Shown here: positions 15,217-25,099 of the stretch, piece by piece
Layout of the letters: every line of letters begins with the position of its first letter
How positions within the stretch are numbered: position 1 is the stretch's first letter
Assembly (NCBI RefSeq): GCF_002005545.1
Contig: NZ_LBMT01000001.1
Span: forward strand, 126,579 to 190,578
Reading direction: 5' to 3'
Length of the DNA: 64,000 nt
DNA from: Streptococcus mitis
Lineage (GTDB): Bacteria > Bacillota > Bacilli > Lactobacillales > Streptococcaceae
The notes under the pieces: generated by a model
Told to the model about the DNA's origin: nothing
Databases searched by the model: none
What the model saw: the letters and a program-made list of their open reading frames with translations, nothing else
Program-made: the position numbers and the translations under genes

Positions 15217-16416
15217 CTATTTATAAGATAAGGCACGTTTAAATGTTTTCCAAGGTCCTAAATCATCTGTTTGCAGAACGAGACTAGCATACATACGCCC
15301 AATAAAGACTGTTGCCGTTACTGCAAAAGCAATCGTAATAGCAAGCGAAATCCAAGCTTCTAACCCATTTGCATAACCATTAATAGCTCTAAACGGCATG
15401 AAGAAAGTCGAAATAAAGGGAATGTATGAACCAATCTTCAAGATGAGATTGTCACCAGCTGCACCTAGAGCTGTCACTCCAAAAAAACCACCTATAATCA
15501 AAATCATCAAAGGCGACAAGGCTTTTCCTGAATCCTCAGGACGAGAAACCATAGAACCTAGGAAGGCTGCTAAAACAACGTACATAAAGAGGCTAACCAA
15601 GACAAACAATAAGGTGTTGAGCGAGAAAGCCTCTCCTATATGGTTTAAAATACCAGATTGTGCCAAGATTGGTAGGTCTTTAAAGAGAAGAATGGCAGCA
15701 AGTCCACCCACGACGTAAATGCCAATATGGGTCAAAATCACAAGAAGCAGAGCTAGCATGCGAGCGTAGAAATAATGACTAGCTCGGATACTAGAGAAGA
15801 CCACCTCCATAATTTTGGTTCCTTTCTCGCTAGCCACTTCCTGAGCAGTGACACTAGCATAGGTAATCAAAATCATATAAAGAAATAAACCAAGCCCTGC
15901 GGCCGCAAAGGTTTGAACAATTTTTTTGTTTTCCTTAGATTCATCAATCTTCTCAGTAAAATCAACGGTTTGACTCAGGCGTTTTTCCTGTTCTTGAGAC
16001 AAATTAGCCGCCGAGCGATTGAGTTGGTATTGCAGTTCGTTGAGCTTATTAGTTACTGCTAGCTTGATGCCTGTTTCAAGAGAAGTTTCACCATGATAGA
16101 CGGCCTTGAGGACGCTGTCCTCTTGGTCAATGGTTAGGTAACCCTTGATTTTCTCATCTTTGATAGCAGCTTGGGCACTGGCTTCATCCTTATAATCAAA
16201 GTTGATACCATTGGTACCCTTGAGCCCATCTTCCACAGATGGCACTGTTGTCACTACTGCCACTTTATCATTTTTAGCCATTGAAGAACCTTGGAGATAG
16301 GCAATTCCTACAGAGATTCCTAAAAAGAGGAACGGCGAAATTACCATAAAGAAGAAACTCCACGATTTGACATGTCGAAGATAGGTTTCCTTGATTACAA
16401 CCCACATATTTCTCAT
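15217..16416 (-). CDS. ABC-2 type export permease (YhaP/NatB-like)
   Basis: 399 residues. One membrane helix near 18-38, a large extracellular domain to about 165, then about five more helices (FAAAGLGLFLYMILITYA; ALLLVILTHIGIYVVGG; LLFVLVSLFMYVVLAAFLG). AQEVASEKGTKIMEVVFSS matches the conserved ABC-2 loop of NatB/YhaP-type sodium or drug exporters. It overlaps the ATPase gene upstream by 4 bp, so the two are translationally coupled. Substrate unknown. Confidence 0.85.
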   Translation of the reverse strand: MRNMWVVIKETYLRHVKSWSFFFMVISPFLFLGISVGIAYLQGSSMAKNDKVAVVTTVPSVEDGLKGTNGINFDYKDEASAQAAIKDEKIKGYLTIDQEDSVLKAVYHGETSLETGIKLAVTNKLNELQYQLNRSAANLSQEQEKRLSQTVDFTEKIDESKENKKIVQTFAAAGLGLFLYMILITYASVTAQEVASEKGTKIMEVVFSSIRASHYFYARMLALLLVILTHIGIYVVGGLAAILLFKDLPILAQSGILNHIGEAFSLNTLLFVLVSLFMYVVLAAFLGSMVSRPEDSGKALSPLMILIIGGFFGVTALGAAGDNLILKIGSYIPFISTFFMPFRAINGYANGLEAWISLAITIAFAVTATVFIGRMYASLVLQTDDLGPWKTFKRALSYK

Positions 16417-17306
16417 ACTTCCACCCCTGATTCTAGTTTAAAGATTTCATCGATTGTTGGCGCTTGCTGGTCAAAGGTTGCGATATATTGCCCCTGAGTC
16501 AAGATTGGGAAAAGTTCCCTTCCAGCGCTCTCATCCTCCAAGATCAATTTCCAACTGCCTTGTTTGGTCAAGCTCACCTGTTTAACATGAGGAAGTTTTT
16601 CCAATTCTTCCTTGCTTCGTTCACTTGAAACAAAGAGACGCGTTTTCCCGTATTGATTGCGGACATCCTGAACTGGTCCATGCAAGACCACACGGCCATC
16701 TCGGATCATGAGAATATCGTCACAAAGCTCCTCGACGTTGGTCATGACATGGTCAGAAAAGATAATGGTTGCCCCACGTTCTTTTTCTTGAAAAATGACT
16801 TGTTTGAGCAATTCTGTATTGACTGGGTCCAATCCACTGAAAGGCTCATCCAAGATAATCAAGTCTGGCTCATGAATCAGAGTAATGATGAGCTGAATCT
16901 TCTGCTGATTTCCTTTTGACAGACTCTTGATTTTATCTGTCAGCTTCCCTTTCACTTCCAACCTCTTCATCCATTGAGGGAGTTTTTCCTTGACCTCCTT
17001 GGCATCCATGCCTTTTAGAGTCGCCAAGTAACGCACTTGTTCAAGGACTGTCAATTTAGGCATAAGACTGCGTTCTTCAGGCAGATAGCCAATCCGAGCG
17101 TAGGTTTCCTGACGAATATCCTGATTATCAAGACTAATTTCTCCTTGATATTCTAAAAACTTCAAAATACTGTGGAAAATTGTTGTTTTTCCAGCACCGT
17201 TTTTCCCGACTAATCCCAAAATACGACCTGGTCGTGCTTGAAAGTCAATACCAAACAAAACTTGCTTGGGTCCAAAACTTTTCTCTAGACTTCTTACTTC
17301 TAGCAT
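16413..17306 (-). CDS. ABC transporter ATPase (YhaQ/NatA-like)
   Basis: 297 residues. Walker A GKNGAGKT (about 34-41), signature LSKGNQQKIQ (about 131-140), Walker B LIILDEPFSGLDP (about 151-163), then a C-terminal DUF4162-like accessory domain. It powers the overlapping ABC-2 permease, with which it forms an exporter. Its own promoter lies in the 230 bp to pheT. That gap otherwise holds only the pheT terminator. Confidence 0.9.
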   Translation of the reverse strand: MLEVRSLEKSFGPKQVLFGIDFQARPGRILGLVGKNGAGKTTIFHSILKFLEYQGEISLDNQDIRQETYARIGYLPEERSLMPKLTVLEQVRYLATLKGMDAKEVKEKLPQWMKRLEVKGKLTDKIKSLSKGNQQKIQLIITLIHEPDLIILDEPFSGLDPVNTELLKQVIFQEKERGATIIFSDHVMTNVEELCDDILMIRDGRVVLHGPVQDVRNQYGKTRLFVSSERSKEELEKLPHVKQVSLTKQGSWKLILEDESAGRELFPILTQGQYIATFDQQAPTIDEIFKLESGVEV

Positions 17307-17506
17307 CTTTCACCTCCGAAATGTCTTGCACTCATTATACTCCTTTTTGATAGCCTTTACAATGATTTCTGTCCATTTTATCATCCTCATTTTAGTAAAA
17401 AATCTTGGAGTACTTTTGGTTATGAGTACATTATACAGTAGCAAACTTAATTTATCCACTCTGCTCCTCAACTGTCAGTTTTTGATCCTGAATTGTTATT
17501 TGAAAA

Positions 17507-17533
17507 GCAAAAATCCACCCCGGAGGATGGATT
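17507..17533 (-). terminator. Terminator after pheT
   Basis: AATCCA/TGGATT stem, closing a GC-rich loop, with a T run on the minus strand; 7 bp after the pheT stop. Confidence 0.7.
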
Positions 17534-17539
17534 GATGAT

Positions 17540-19945
17540 TTAACGAACTTCTGCGTTGACTTTTTCTTCAAGCGATGCTTGGATTTTTTCCATATAGCGT
17601 GCTACTTCTTCGTCCGTTAAGCTATCTTCTGGATTTTGGAAGGTCAAGCTATAAGCCATTGACTTCATACCAAGTCCCAATTTTTCGCCTGAGAAAACGT
17701 CAAAGAGTTTGATATCTGTCAAACGTTTCACGCCGGCAGCTTGGATAGCATCTATAACTTCTTGGTGAGTCACTTCTGCCTTGAGGAGAAGGGCGATATC
17801 ACGGCTGACTGCTGGGAATTTCGTGATTTCCACAAATGGAGCAGCAGGTTGAAGGGCTACTTCGATGGCTGAAAGGTTGAGCTCAGCCACATAAGTTTCT
17901 GGAATATCGTAGGCCTTAGCAGTGACTGGGTGTACTTGGCCAAGGAAACCAAGAACTTGGTCACCGAGTGAAATGACTGCTGTACGACCTGGATGAAGGC
18001 TAGCAATTTCAGATGTTGCTGTATAAGTTACTTTGAGGCCCAAACGAGCAAATAGCGCTTCAAGGATTCCTTTAGCATAGAAGAAATCAACTGGAACTGC
18101 TGCTGTTTGGAAATCTTTTTCAGCAACCAAGCCTGTCAAGGCAAAGGCAAAGCTGTTGATTTCATTTGGAAGTTCTTCTTTTGGATTACCTGTTTGTTCA
18201 AAGACTTTTCCAATCTCGTAAAGGGCCAAGTTTTTGTTCTTACGAGCCACGTTGTAGGCAACGGTATCAAGGATACCAGAAATCATATTTTGACGGAGGA
18301 CAGAACGGTCCACTGTCATTGGCCACATGAGTTCAGTAAGGTTGCTTGGTTGAGCCGTAAACTCAACTGCTTTATCAGGAGTTGTTAGAGCATAGGTGAT
18401 GATTTCTGTCAAACCTGCTCCTTCAGCAATAGTACGAACTTGACGGCGAAGTTTTTGTGTTGCAGTCAATTCACCAGCTGTACCATCATCTTTTGGAAGG
18501 CTGGTTGGCAAACGGTCATATCCATAGATACGAGCGATTTCTTCAAAGAGGTCTGCTTCGATAGTGATATCCCAGCGACGACGTGGAACGCTGACTGTAA
18601 AGCTATCTGCATTTCCAGAAAGGCCAAATCCAAGACGACGGAAGACGTCTTCTACATCAGCATAAGAAAGCTCAGTTCCGAGGACACGGTTAACATCAGC
18701 AAGAGTTGAAGAAACTTCCACATCAGAGGTATCAAGTTCACCCGCTGAAACGATGCCCTTACGCACAGTTGCACCTGCAAGTTCGGCAATCATACTAGCT
18801 GCCGCATCAAGAGCTTCGTTAACAGTTGCCACATTGATCCCTTTTTCAAAGCGAGAAGATGACTCAGAACGAAGGTTGAGGCGACCACTAGTCTTGCGGA
18901 TAGATTTTCCATTGAAAACAGCAGCTTCAAGGACGACACGACTAGATTTCTCAGAGATTTCTGTTGCTTGACCACCCATGACACCTGCAAGAGCTACTGG
19001 TTTGTCTGCGACAGTGATGACTAGGTCATTCACGTCCAAGTCACGTTCTTCACCATCCAAGGTCACCAATTTTTCACCAGCACGCGCTTCACGTACACGG
19101 ATGTCAGTCCCTTCAAAGGTATCCAAGTCAAAGGCATGCATCGGTTGACCAAAGTAGAGCAGGATGTAGTTTGTCACGTCCACCACGTTGTTAATAGGAC
19201 GGATACCTTCATTCATAAGAAGGTTTTGCAACCATTGTGGACTTGGTGCGATAGTCACATTGTCCAAAATACGAGCTGCATAGTAAGGCGCCTTGTCTGT
19301 CTCAATACCTACAGAAAGGGCATCTGCCGCAACTTCATTAGTTTCTGTTAGAGTAAATTCTTTAAAGTTGACTGCCTTATCATAGATGGCTGCCACTTCA
19401 TGAGCCACTCCACGCATAGAAAGAGCGTCCGCACGGTTGGGTGTGATTGAAAGTTCGATGATTTCATCATCCAAGTCTAGGTATGAGAAGACTTCCTCAC
19501 CTGGAACGGCATTTTCTGGCAAGATTTGGATGCCATCTGCGAATTCCTTAGGTACAACTGAGTCAGAAATTCCCAATTCACCAAGTGAACAGATCATCCC
19601 AAGTGACTCAAGACCACGGATTTTTCCTTTTTTGATTTTGTAGTTGTCAGCGATGCGAGCTCCTGGAAGAGCCACCATAACCTTGATGCCAGCACGCACA
19701 TTCGGTGCACCACAGACGATTTGACGGGCTTCTTCTTCGCCAACGTTAACCTGACAAACATGGAGGTGAGTTTCTGGCACATCTTCGCAAGACAAGATCT
19801 CACCGACGACAATTTTTGAGAGACCAGCAGCAGGTGATTCGACACCTTCTACCTCGATCCCTGTAGTTGACATTTCTTCAGCCAACTCTTGTGATGGCAC
19901 ATCAATGTCCACCAATTCTTTTAACCATTTATAAGATACAAGCAT
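17540..19945 (-). CDS. pheT: Phenylalanyl-tRNA synthetase beta subunit
   Basis: 801 residues, full length. N-terminal tRNA-binding (EMAP-like) domain at about 40-150 ([10 protein letters not shown]), the B3/B4 editing region (about 210-390, EITNR-type contacts and [13 protein letters not shown]), B5 (about 410-480), a catalytic-like core, and the C-terminal ferredoxin-fold anticodon-binding domain ([13 protein letters not shown] onward). With PheS it forms the alpha2-beta2 enzyme that charges tRNA-Phe. Last gene of the T-box-controlled pheS-GNAT-pheT operon. Confidence 0.97.
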   Translation of the reverse strand: MLVSYKWLKELVDIDVPSQELAEEMSTTGIEVEGVESPAAGLSKIVVGEILSCEDVPETHLHVCQVNVGEEEARQIVCGAPNVRAGIKVMVALPGARIADNYKIKKGKIRGLESLGMICSLGELGISDSVVPKEFADGIQILPENAVPGEEVFSYLDLDDEIIELSITPNRADALSMRGVAHEVAAIYDKAVNFKEFTLTETNEVAADALSVGIETDKAPYYAARILDNVTIAPSPQWLQNLLMNEGIRPINNVVDVTNYILLYFGQPMHAFDLDTFEGTDIRVREARAGEKLVTLDGEERDLDVNDLVITVADKPVALAGVMGGQATEISEKSSRVVLEAAVFNGKSIRKTSGRLNLRSESSSRFEKGINVATVNEALDAAASMIAELAGATVRKGIVSAGELDTSDVEVSSTLADVNRVLGTELSYADVEDVFRRLGFGLSGNADSFTVSVPRRRWDITIEADLFEEIARIYGYDRLPTSLPKDDGTAGELTATQKLRRQVRTIAEGAGLTEIITYALTTPDKAVEFTAQPSNLTELMWPMTVDRSVLRQNMISGILDTVAYNVARKNKNLALYEIGKVFEQTGNPKEELPNEINSFAFALTGLVAEKDFQTAAVPVDFFYAKGILEALFARLGLKVTYTATSEIASLHPGRTAVISLGDQVLGFLGQVHPVTAKAYDIPETYVAELNLSAIEVALQPAAPFVEITKFPAVSRDIALLLKAEVTHQEVIDAIQAAGVKRLTDIKLFDVFSGEKLGLGMKSMAYSLTFQNPEDSLTDEEVARYMEKIQASLEEKVNAEVR

Positions 19946-20021
19946 AATTTAGTTTTCCAGAATGACAGTTGCCACTCTGGTTCTTTTCCTTTCCTATCAT
20001 TTCAATAGAAGAATCATCTTC

Positions 20022-20531
20022 TTACCTTAATTTCTTTCTCAGTAACCAATCTGTATCTACTTTTTGACCAACCATAAAATGATGTTGGCTAAATTTTTCA
20101 AAACCATATCGATTATAAAACGCTTGAGCTTTTGTATTATGCTCCCAAACACCTAACCAAGCCCAGGAAAAACTATTTTTTGTAGCAAGTTCAAGAGCGA
20201 ATTCAAACAGTTGCTTACCGAATCCAAATCCTTGGAATTTTTCTAGCACATAGAGGCGTTGAATTTCAAAAGCGTCCTCTAATTCTCTCTCAGTCTGAGC
20301 ACTTCCCCAGTTGACTTTGAGAAAACCAGCTATCTCCTCTTCATACATAATGAAATAGGTTTCGGATTCTGGATTTTCCAACTCAGTTGACAAAACTCTC
20401 AGACTATAAGCCTCTTCAAAGTATTCCTGTAACTGCTCTTCCATATTATCATGAGCAAATGTTTCACGAAAGGTTTGTTTGGCAATTTTAGCCAACACCT
20501 CAACATCTGCCTTTTCTACTTTTCTAATCAT
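20022..20531 (-). CDS. GNAT-family N-acetyltransferase
   Basis: 169 residues. Acetyl-CoA loop QRLYVLEKFQGFGFGKQLFEFAL (about 91-113) and the C-terminal WLGVWEHNTKAQAFYNRYGFEKF segment are typical of GNAT enzymes. The start codon overlaps the pheS stop by one base (TAATG), so it is translated together with the synthetase and lies between its subunits, an arrangement also found in pneumococci. Substrate unknown; it could modify the synthetase, a peptide or a small molecule. Confidence 0.9.
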   Translation of the reverse strand: MIRKVEKADVEVLAKIAKQTFRETFAHDNMEEQLQEYFEEAYSLRVLSTELENPESETYFIMYEEEIAGFLKVNWGSAQTERELEDAFEIQRLYVLEKFQGFGFGKQLFEFALELATKNSFSWAWLGVWEHNTKAQAFYNRYGFEKFSQHHFMVGQKVDTDWLLRKKLR

Positions 20532-21577
20532 TATTTAAACTGTTCTGAGAAGCGGACATCTCCTTGGTAGAATCCACGGATATCGTTGATTCCGTAACGG
20601 AGCATAGCTACACGCTCTTGTCCAAGACCAAAGGCAAATCCAGAGTAAACAGTCGCATCGATACCACTCATTTCAAGGACACGTGGGTGAACCATACCGG
20701 CCCCCATAATTTCGATCCAACCAGTTTTCTTACATACGTTACAGCCTTCTCCACCACACTTGAAGCAAGAAACATCCACCTCAACAGATGGCTCTGTGAA
20801 TGGGAAGTAAGATGGACGCAGACGGATCTGACGCTCTTCACCGAACATTTTTTGCACAATCAACTGAAGGGTTCCTTGAAGGTCTGCCATAGAGATATTT
20901 TTCCCAACAACCAAGCCTTCAATTTGGTGGAACTGGTGACTGTGGGTCGCATCGTCTGTGTCACGACGGAACACACGCCCTGGTGAGATCATCTTCAAAG
21001 GACCTTTAGAGAAATCATGGGCATCCATAGCACGCGCCTGAACTGGAGACGTGTGGGTACGGAGTAAGATCTCTTCTGTGATATAGAAAGTATCCTGCAT
21101 ATCACGGGCTGGGTGGTCTTTTGGAAGGTTCATACGTTCGAAGTTGTAGTAGTCTTGCTCCACTTCAAAACCATCCACGACTTGGTAACCCATTCCAATG
21201 AAAATATCTTCGATTTCTTCACTGGTTTGTGTGAGGACATGACGGTGACCAGTCGCAACAGGACGACCTGGAAGAGTCACATCGATACTCTCGCTAGCTA
21301 ACTGTGCAGCGACTTTCTTTTCTTCCAAGAGCTTAGCTGTTTCTTCAAAGGCTGCTGTCAAGACATCACGAGCCTCATTGACGTGTTTCCCAATGATTGG
21401 ACGCATCTCAGCAGAAACATCTTTCATCCCTTTGAGGATTTCAGTGAGCGAACCCTTTTTACCAAGGACAGAGACACGCAAATCTTGCATCTCTTTTTCA
21501 TTTTCAGCAGTAATCTGCTTCAAGCTAGCCAGCGTTTCTTCACGAAGCGCTTTTAATTGTTCTTCAATAGTTGACAT
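20531..21577 (-). CDS. pheS: Phenylalanyl-tRNA synthetase alpha subunit
   Basis: 348 residues from the ATG at 21577 (GGAGG ribosome site 6 bp upstream); a longer in-frame start would run into the T-box. N-terminal coiled coil (about 1-90) for tRNA binding. Class II motifs: motif 2 ([15 protein letters not shown]), motif 3 ([17 protein letters not shown]). Attaches phenylalanine to tRNA-Phe together with PheT. Confidence 0.97.
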   Translation of the reverse strand: MSTIEEQLKALREETLASLKQITAENEKEMQDLRVSVLGKKGSLTEILKGMKDVSAEMRPIIGKHVNEARDVLTAAFEETAKLLEEKKVAAQLASESIDVTLPGRPVATGHRHVLTQTSEEIEDIFIGMGYQVVDGFEVEQDYYNFERMNLPKDHPARDMQDTFYITEEILLRTHTSPVQARAMDAHDFSKGPLKMISPGRVFRRDTDDATHSHQFHQIEGLVVGKNISMADLQGTLQLIVQKMFGEERQIRLRPSYFPFTEPSVEVDVSCFKCGGEGCNVCKKTGWIEIMGAGMVHPRVLEMSGIDATVYSGFAFGLGQERVAMLRYGINDIRGFYQGDVRFSEQFK

Positions 21578-21619
21578 AATTCCTCCATCAGTCGCTCGTA
21601 GATAAAAAGAAAACCACAT

Positions 21620-21815
21620 GCCAAAAACTCCACTCGGAGCGTTGACACGCGGTACCATCCGTTTTCATCTGACAAGTCAGACCTTCATTTCTAAATCCAT
21701 GCGCAAGTGAATTCACCCAGCTTTCATATAGAGAGCTTGCAGTCACGGCTCTCCTCCCTGATATACTTCCCTTGAGTTACTAGTCTTGCGGATTCCTATT
21801 CAATTACTACTTAGT
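21620..21815 (-). ncRNA. T-box leader, tRNA-Phe responsive
   Basis: The minus strand has the T-box hallmark TGGTACCGCG (around 21655-21646). It is followed by a CTCC/GGAG terminator with a T run (21631-21622), and upstream by stem I with its AGTA and GGGAGGAGAG elements. GAATTCAC near 21714 presents UUC, the phenylalanine specifier codon. Uncharged tRNA-Phe should prevent termination and switch on pheS-GNAT-pheT. Confidence 0.9.
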
Positions 21816-21847
21816 TTATCAGATTTTGAGTTAAAAAACAAGTTAGA

Positions 21848-22327
21848 TTAGACTAATTTCAATATAAAACTCATTCCTTTTTCTGTTGCTCCATTTTCCA
21901 CAAATCCAAGCGACTTGAAACACCTCCTAGAAGCATGATTGTAGGTGTAGATTTCCTTGACTCTCAATTCTTTCCATCCTTTTACTCGAGCCAATTCAAT
22001 CAAAGCACTTAGAATCTTTTTTCCAAGTCCTCGATGTTGGTAAGCGGAATTCCCAATCACAATGGGGAGATTATCCTGAGATAGAGTAACATCCCCAATT
22101 GGAAACCATTCTCCCTTCTCCTTGACTTCAATCCAAAAAAGTTCACCATGCTGATCCAAATGGGAATACATAGCTTCCAAAGTTTCTTGACTATAAGGTC
22201 TCTTCACACCATCTACGAGGTGAACCAAGTTCACATCCTGATACCAAGCAAAAGCTTCTTCACAATGATTGACCTTATCATAAGGAACAAGACGCAGTGA
22301 ATTATCTATTTGTAGGGTCTGTTTCAT
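21848..22327 (-). CDS. GNAT-family N-acetyltransferase
   Basis: 159 residues with the acetyl-CoA loop IVIGNSAYQHRGLGKKIL (about 90-107) and CFKSLGFVENG at the end, typical of RimJ/RimL-like GNAT enzymes. It begins 26 bp inside the preceding ParB-like gene in another frame, so the two are coupled. Substrate unknown. Confidence 0.85.
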   Translation of the reverse strand: MKQTLQIDNSLRLVPYDKVNHCEEAFAWYQDVNLVHLVDGVKRPYSQETLEAMYSHLDQHGELFWIEVKEKGEWFPIGDVTLSQDNLPIVIGNSAYQHRGLGKKILSALIELARVKGWKELRVKEIYTYNHASRRCFKSLGFVENGATEKGMSFILKLV

Positions 22328-22721
22328 CTGCTTTCCTTTTCAACAAAAGAGTTCCTGCTTGATTAAAACCATCACACCAGTTATACCATTTTGCTTCATA
22401 CTCATCTTGAGGTAAGATATGATTTTTTAAATCCAGAACAGAGTAAATTTTTCTTTCTTCGCAGGCTTGCGCATAGAGATGATATAGTTCATCACCACCA
22501 TCTCTATCCCACTCAGCAGAAATCGTATCCCGACCTGCCAATAAAGCCTGATAAGCCCTGTGATGTCCATCTGTAACCAGCAAGCAATCTCCTAACGCAA
22601 GAATACTGATTGGAGCAACATTGTTTAGTTCTACAGACTGATAAAGCATCTGAATATCTTGCAACTTCTTTTCTGATAAATATAGTTGAGTCGGATGAAG
22701 ATCTGCTATACTGACTTTCAT
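22302..22721 (-). CDS. ParB/Sulfiredoxin-like domain protein, small
   Basis: 139 residues. The N-terminal half has the ParB-like nuclease fold signature: IADLHPTQLYLS, then VAPISILALGDCLLVTDGHHRAYQALLAG, where DGHHR matches the GxHR box that in ParB/Srx proteins binds CTP or a phosphate. No DNA-binding HTH follows, so it is not a partition protein. Overlaps and is coupled to the GNAT gene downstream. The reaction is unknown. Confidence 0.7.
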   Translation of the reverse strand: MKVSIADLHPTQLYLSEKKLQDIQMLYQSVELNNVAPISILALGDCLLVTDGHHRAYQALLAGRDTISAEWDRDGGDELYHLYAQACEERKIYSVLDLKNHILPQDEYEAKWYNWCDGFNQAGTLLLKRKADETDPTNR

Positions 22722-22748
22722 TTCTTTCTCCTCAAGGGAATTTGATAC

Positions 22749-23399
22749 TCACTTCTGTTTGCCTTTAAATCGCCATTGGAAGCGCAGCTTGTCATAGAAG
22801 GGAAACTCGATAAACAAGACTCCCAAGCCCACACAGAGACTGGCAAGAACGTCTGATGGATAATGAACTCCCAGATAGACCCTTGATACCAACACACTGA
22901 CTAGGTAGAGGCCAAGGACGATTTGTACGATTTTTCTCCAGACCGGATCTTTAATCCGCTGACTAAGAATAACAATCAAAGTCCCTACCATCAGCGTCAC
23001 AGCCAGAGAATGGCCACTTGGGAAAGAAAATCCCTTCTCCTCAACCAAGTGTAAAATAGCTGGTCGTGGGCGCTGATAGATATTTTTAAAGGTCACGATT
23101 AAAAGTCCTGCCAAAGCCAGATTTCCTAGCATGAAGAAACTTTCTATCTTCCACCGCTTACGATAAAATACAAAAGCTGTAATGACAACCCAAGTGATAA
23201 TCACTGGGATATCAATCAGGCGTGTGATGAGCCTGAAAAGAATAGTCAAGTAATCTGGTAAGTCTCCACGAACGGCAGTCTGTATCGGTTGGTCAAAACC
23301 GACCAGCGTTTCAGGGTAAAATTTGACCATGTAGCCAAGAATAACGAAAAGTAAAAGGGCAAAACTGCCCTTCATTAAAAATGTTTGTTTATCTTTCAT
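22749..23399 (-). CDS. PAP2-family membrane phosphatase
   Basis: 216 residues, about six membrane helices. The three phosphatase motifs are present: KNIYQRPRP (about 115-123), FPSGHS (about 136-141) and SRVYLGVHYPSD (about 182-193). Such enzymes remove phosphate from lipids such as undecaprenyl pyrophosphate on the outer membrane face. The gene overlaps ribU by 11 bp and so lies under the FMN riboswitch, which raises the possibility of a flavin-related substrate. Confidence 0.9.
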   Translation of the reverse strand: MKDKQTFLMKGSFALLLFVILGYMVKFYPETLVGFDQPIQTAVRGDLPDYLTILFRLITRLIDIPVIITWVVITAFVFYRKRWKIESFFMLGNLALAGLLIVTFKNIYQRPRPAILHLVEEKGFSFPSGHSLAVTLMVGTLIVILSQRIKDPVWRKIVQIVLGLYLVSVLVSRVYLGVHYPSDVLASLCVGLGVLFIEFPFYDKLRFQWRFKGKQK

Positions 23400-23952
23400 A
23401 ATGTTTTAAGGTTGGTTTCAAGAGAATATACAACAACCAGAATGAAACGGAAAAGATTACTCCTTCAATCAAGTTAAAAGGTAATACCATGGTCATTAGG
23501 TAGTTGGAAAGTCCCAAAATTTTTCCAATATCAAAGTTAGCAAACTTAGCGTACAAAGGAACAGCGTAAACATAGTTGAGAACCAACATAGCCACGGTCA
23601 AGCCAATAGTTCCAGCTAGAGAGCCTAGTAGGAAACGAAGGGTTGTCCGTTCCTTTTTCCAAATCAAAGCAAATACGATGACAAAAACTCCCAAAGCTAC
23701 GATATTCATCGGCAAACCAATGTAAGTATTCACTCCTTGACTATTAAGAAGCAATTTCAAGAGTGAGCGAAGCAAGAGAATTCCTAGAGCAGCAGGCAAA
23801 TCCATGACCACCAAGCCCACAAGGGCTGGCAAGATACTAAATTCGATCTTGAGGAAGGACGCCGCTGGTAAAAGCGGAAAGTCAAAGTACATCAGCACAA
23901 ATGAAATGGCTGATAGAATCGCAATGGTCGAAAGTCGACGTGTGTTTGTCAT
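23389..23952 (-). CDS. ribU: Riboflavin ECF transporter S component
   Basis: 187 residues from the ATG at 23952 (GGAGG ribosome site). Six membrane helices. LSAISFVLMYFDFPLLP and EFSILPALVGLVVMDLP match the RibU substrate-binding region. With a shared EcfAAT module it imports riboflavin. The FMN riboswitch upstream supports the assignment. Followed, with overlap, by the PAP2 phosphatase. Confidence 0.93.
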   Translation of the reverse strand: MTNTRRLSTIAILSAISFVLMYFDFPLLPAASFLKIEFSILPALVGLVVMDLPAALGILLLRSLLKLLLNSQGVNTYIGLPMNIVALGVFVIVFALIWKKERTTLRFLLGSLAGTIGLTVAMLVLNYVYAVPLYAKFANFDIGKILGLSNYLMTMVLPFNLIEGVIFSVSFWLLYILLKPTLKHYER

Positions 23953-24120
23953 AACAGGTTCCTCCAATTTTCTATAAAATCAGAAGAAGTTAGAAAGGAT
24001 TTCTCTATCTATTCTATCTTTTTATATCCCAAAAGTTCCCTCTCACTCTATTAAGGAAATTCAAGCAAGCGGTTACAGTTTAGCTATAAATCTATCAGAA
24101 CAGACAAAGCTATTCTTTCG

Positions 24121-24346
24121 TCTTCTCCCATCCAGACTATACTGTCGGTTGTGGAATCTCACCACATCAGCTTGCGCTCGCGGACTTCTTTAAAGAGAAG
24201 GAAATAGAGATTTTTCTTTTAGACTAGGCGACAAGCTGTAGGCATAACTTCTGGTTAGGCAAAGCTTGTCAACAAAGTATAAAAGGAAAAGATCATTTCC
24301 TAGTTAAAGTCACCGCCGGTCGGGAATCACACCCTGCCCTGAAGAC
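24121..24346 (-). ncRNA. FMN riboswitch (RFN element)
   Basis: The minus strand shows the conserved core TCTTCAGGGCAGGGTG, then GATTCCCGACCGGCGGTGA, and closes with GATGGGAGAAGA. A long variable arm lies between. FMN binding should reduce expression of ribU and the PAP2 gene. About 170 nt separate it from the ribU start; no clear terminator is seen there, so control could be on translation. Confidence 0.93.
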
Positions 24347-24363
24347 TCTTTTATCATAACAAA

Positions 24364-24387
24364 AAACGCTTGCAAGCGCAAGCATTT
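24364..24387 (-). terminator. Terminator after trmL
   Basis: GCTTGC/GCAAGC stem with a 4-nt loop, then TTTTTTG on the minus strand. Confidence 0.8.
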
Positions 24388-24403
24388 TGTTCATTTTCAT
24401 TTT

Positions 24404-24907
24404 TTATTTCAATTTATCCACTTCATAGGTATGAACAAGCTCAAGACCTGCAAAATTCTGCTGGCGAAGAGCCTCATAGACAATCATGCAGACGGTATTA
24501 GACACATTGAGACTGCGGACATGTTCATCATTCATGGGAATACGGAGAGCCTTTTCAGGATGTTCGCGCATAAAGTCCTCAGGCAAGCCCTTGTCTTCGC
24601 GTCCAAAGAGAAAATAATGGTCTTCGTCAGTCGATAAATCTACCTCAGAATACACGTTCTCAGCAAATTTTGAGATCAGATAGAGTTTGCCCTTCATCAG
24701 AGACATGAAATCCTCCAAACTCTCGTAAAAATAAATCTCTAGCTTATCCCAATAATCCAATCCAGCCCGCTTCATCTTGCGGTCATCGATAGGAAAGCCC
24801 ATTGGCTTGATGATATGGAGGGGAGAATTGGTCGCAGCGCAAGTACGCGCGATATTGCCTGTATTTTGTGGAATTTGTGGTTCAAATAATACAATGTGAT
24901 TTGTCAT
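24404..24907 (-). CDS. trmL: tRNA (cytidine/uridine-34 2'-O-)-methyltransferase
   Basis: 167 residues from the ATG at 24907 (GGAAGC upstream). SPOUT-family knot enzyme: motif 1 [17 protein letters not shown] (about 10-26), motif 2 [15 protein letters not shown] (about 95-109), motif 3 [17 protein letters not shown] (about 122-138). It methylates the wobble ribose of tRNA-Leu isoacceptors. Preceded by a short RNA with its own promoter and terminator. Confidence 0.92.
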   Translation of the reverse strand: MTNHIVLFEPQIPQNTGNIARTCAATNSPLHIIKPMGFPIDDRKMKRAGLDYWDKLEIYFYESLEDFMSLMKGKLYLISKFAENVYSEVDLSTDEDHYFLFGREDKGLPEDFMREHPEKALRIPMNDEHVRSLNVSNTVCMIVYEALRQQNFAGLELVHTYEVDKLK

Positions 24908-24930
24908 GACTTGCTTCCTTTCACCATTGC

Positions 24931-25033
24931 AAAAAAATAGCCACACTGCCCGGAGTCAAGCTCAGCAAACAGCGTGGTTAAGGCATCGTTAACTTACCTC
25001 ACAACAGGTTTGAAGTAAATCAGCGAAACTACT
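24931..25033 (-). ncRNA. Short structured leader RNA upstream of trmL (23S-methyl-like)
   Basis: The transcript from the promoter at 25066-25039 would form a TTTACTTC/GAGGTAAG hairpin, a GTTAA/TTAAC hairpin and a strong final hairpin CCACGCTG/CAGTGTGG (24977-24970 and 24948-24941). Seven Ts follow on the minus strand. This is a hairpin-linker-terminator layout directly in front of an RNA methyltransferase gene. It recalls the 23S-methyl RNA motif described in Lactobacillales, assigned from memory of layout only. It may be an attenuator or a stand-alone RNA. Confidence 0.5.
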
Positions 25034-25038
25034 TTCTT

Positions 25039-25066
25039 AGTATAACACTTTCAGAATCATTGTCAA
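25039..25066 (-). promoter_or_regulatory. Promoter of the trmL leader
   Basis: TTGACA (25066-25061), 16-bp spacer, TATACT (25044-25039) on the minus strand. Confidence 0.75.
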
Positions 25067-25099
25067 TAGAAACGACTTGATTTTTTCAATTTTTTCAAG

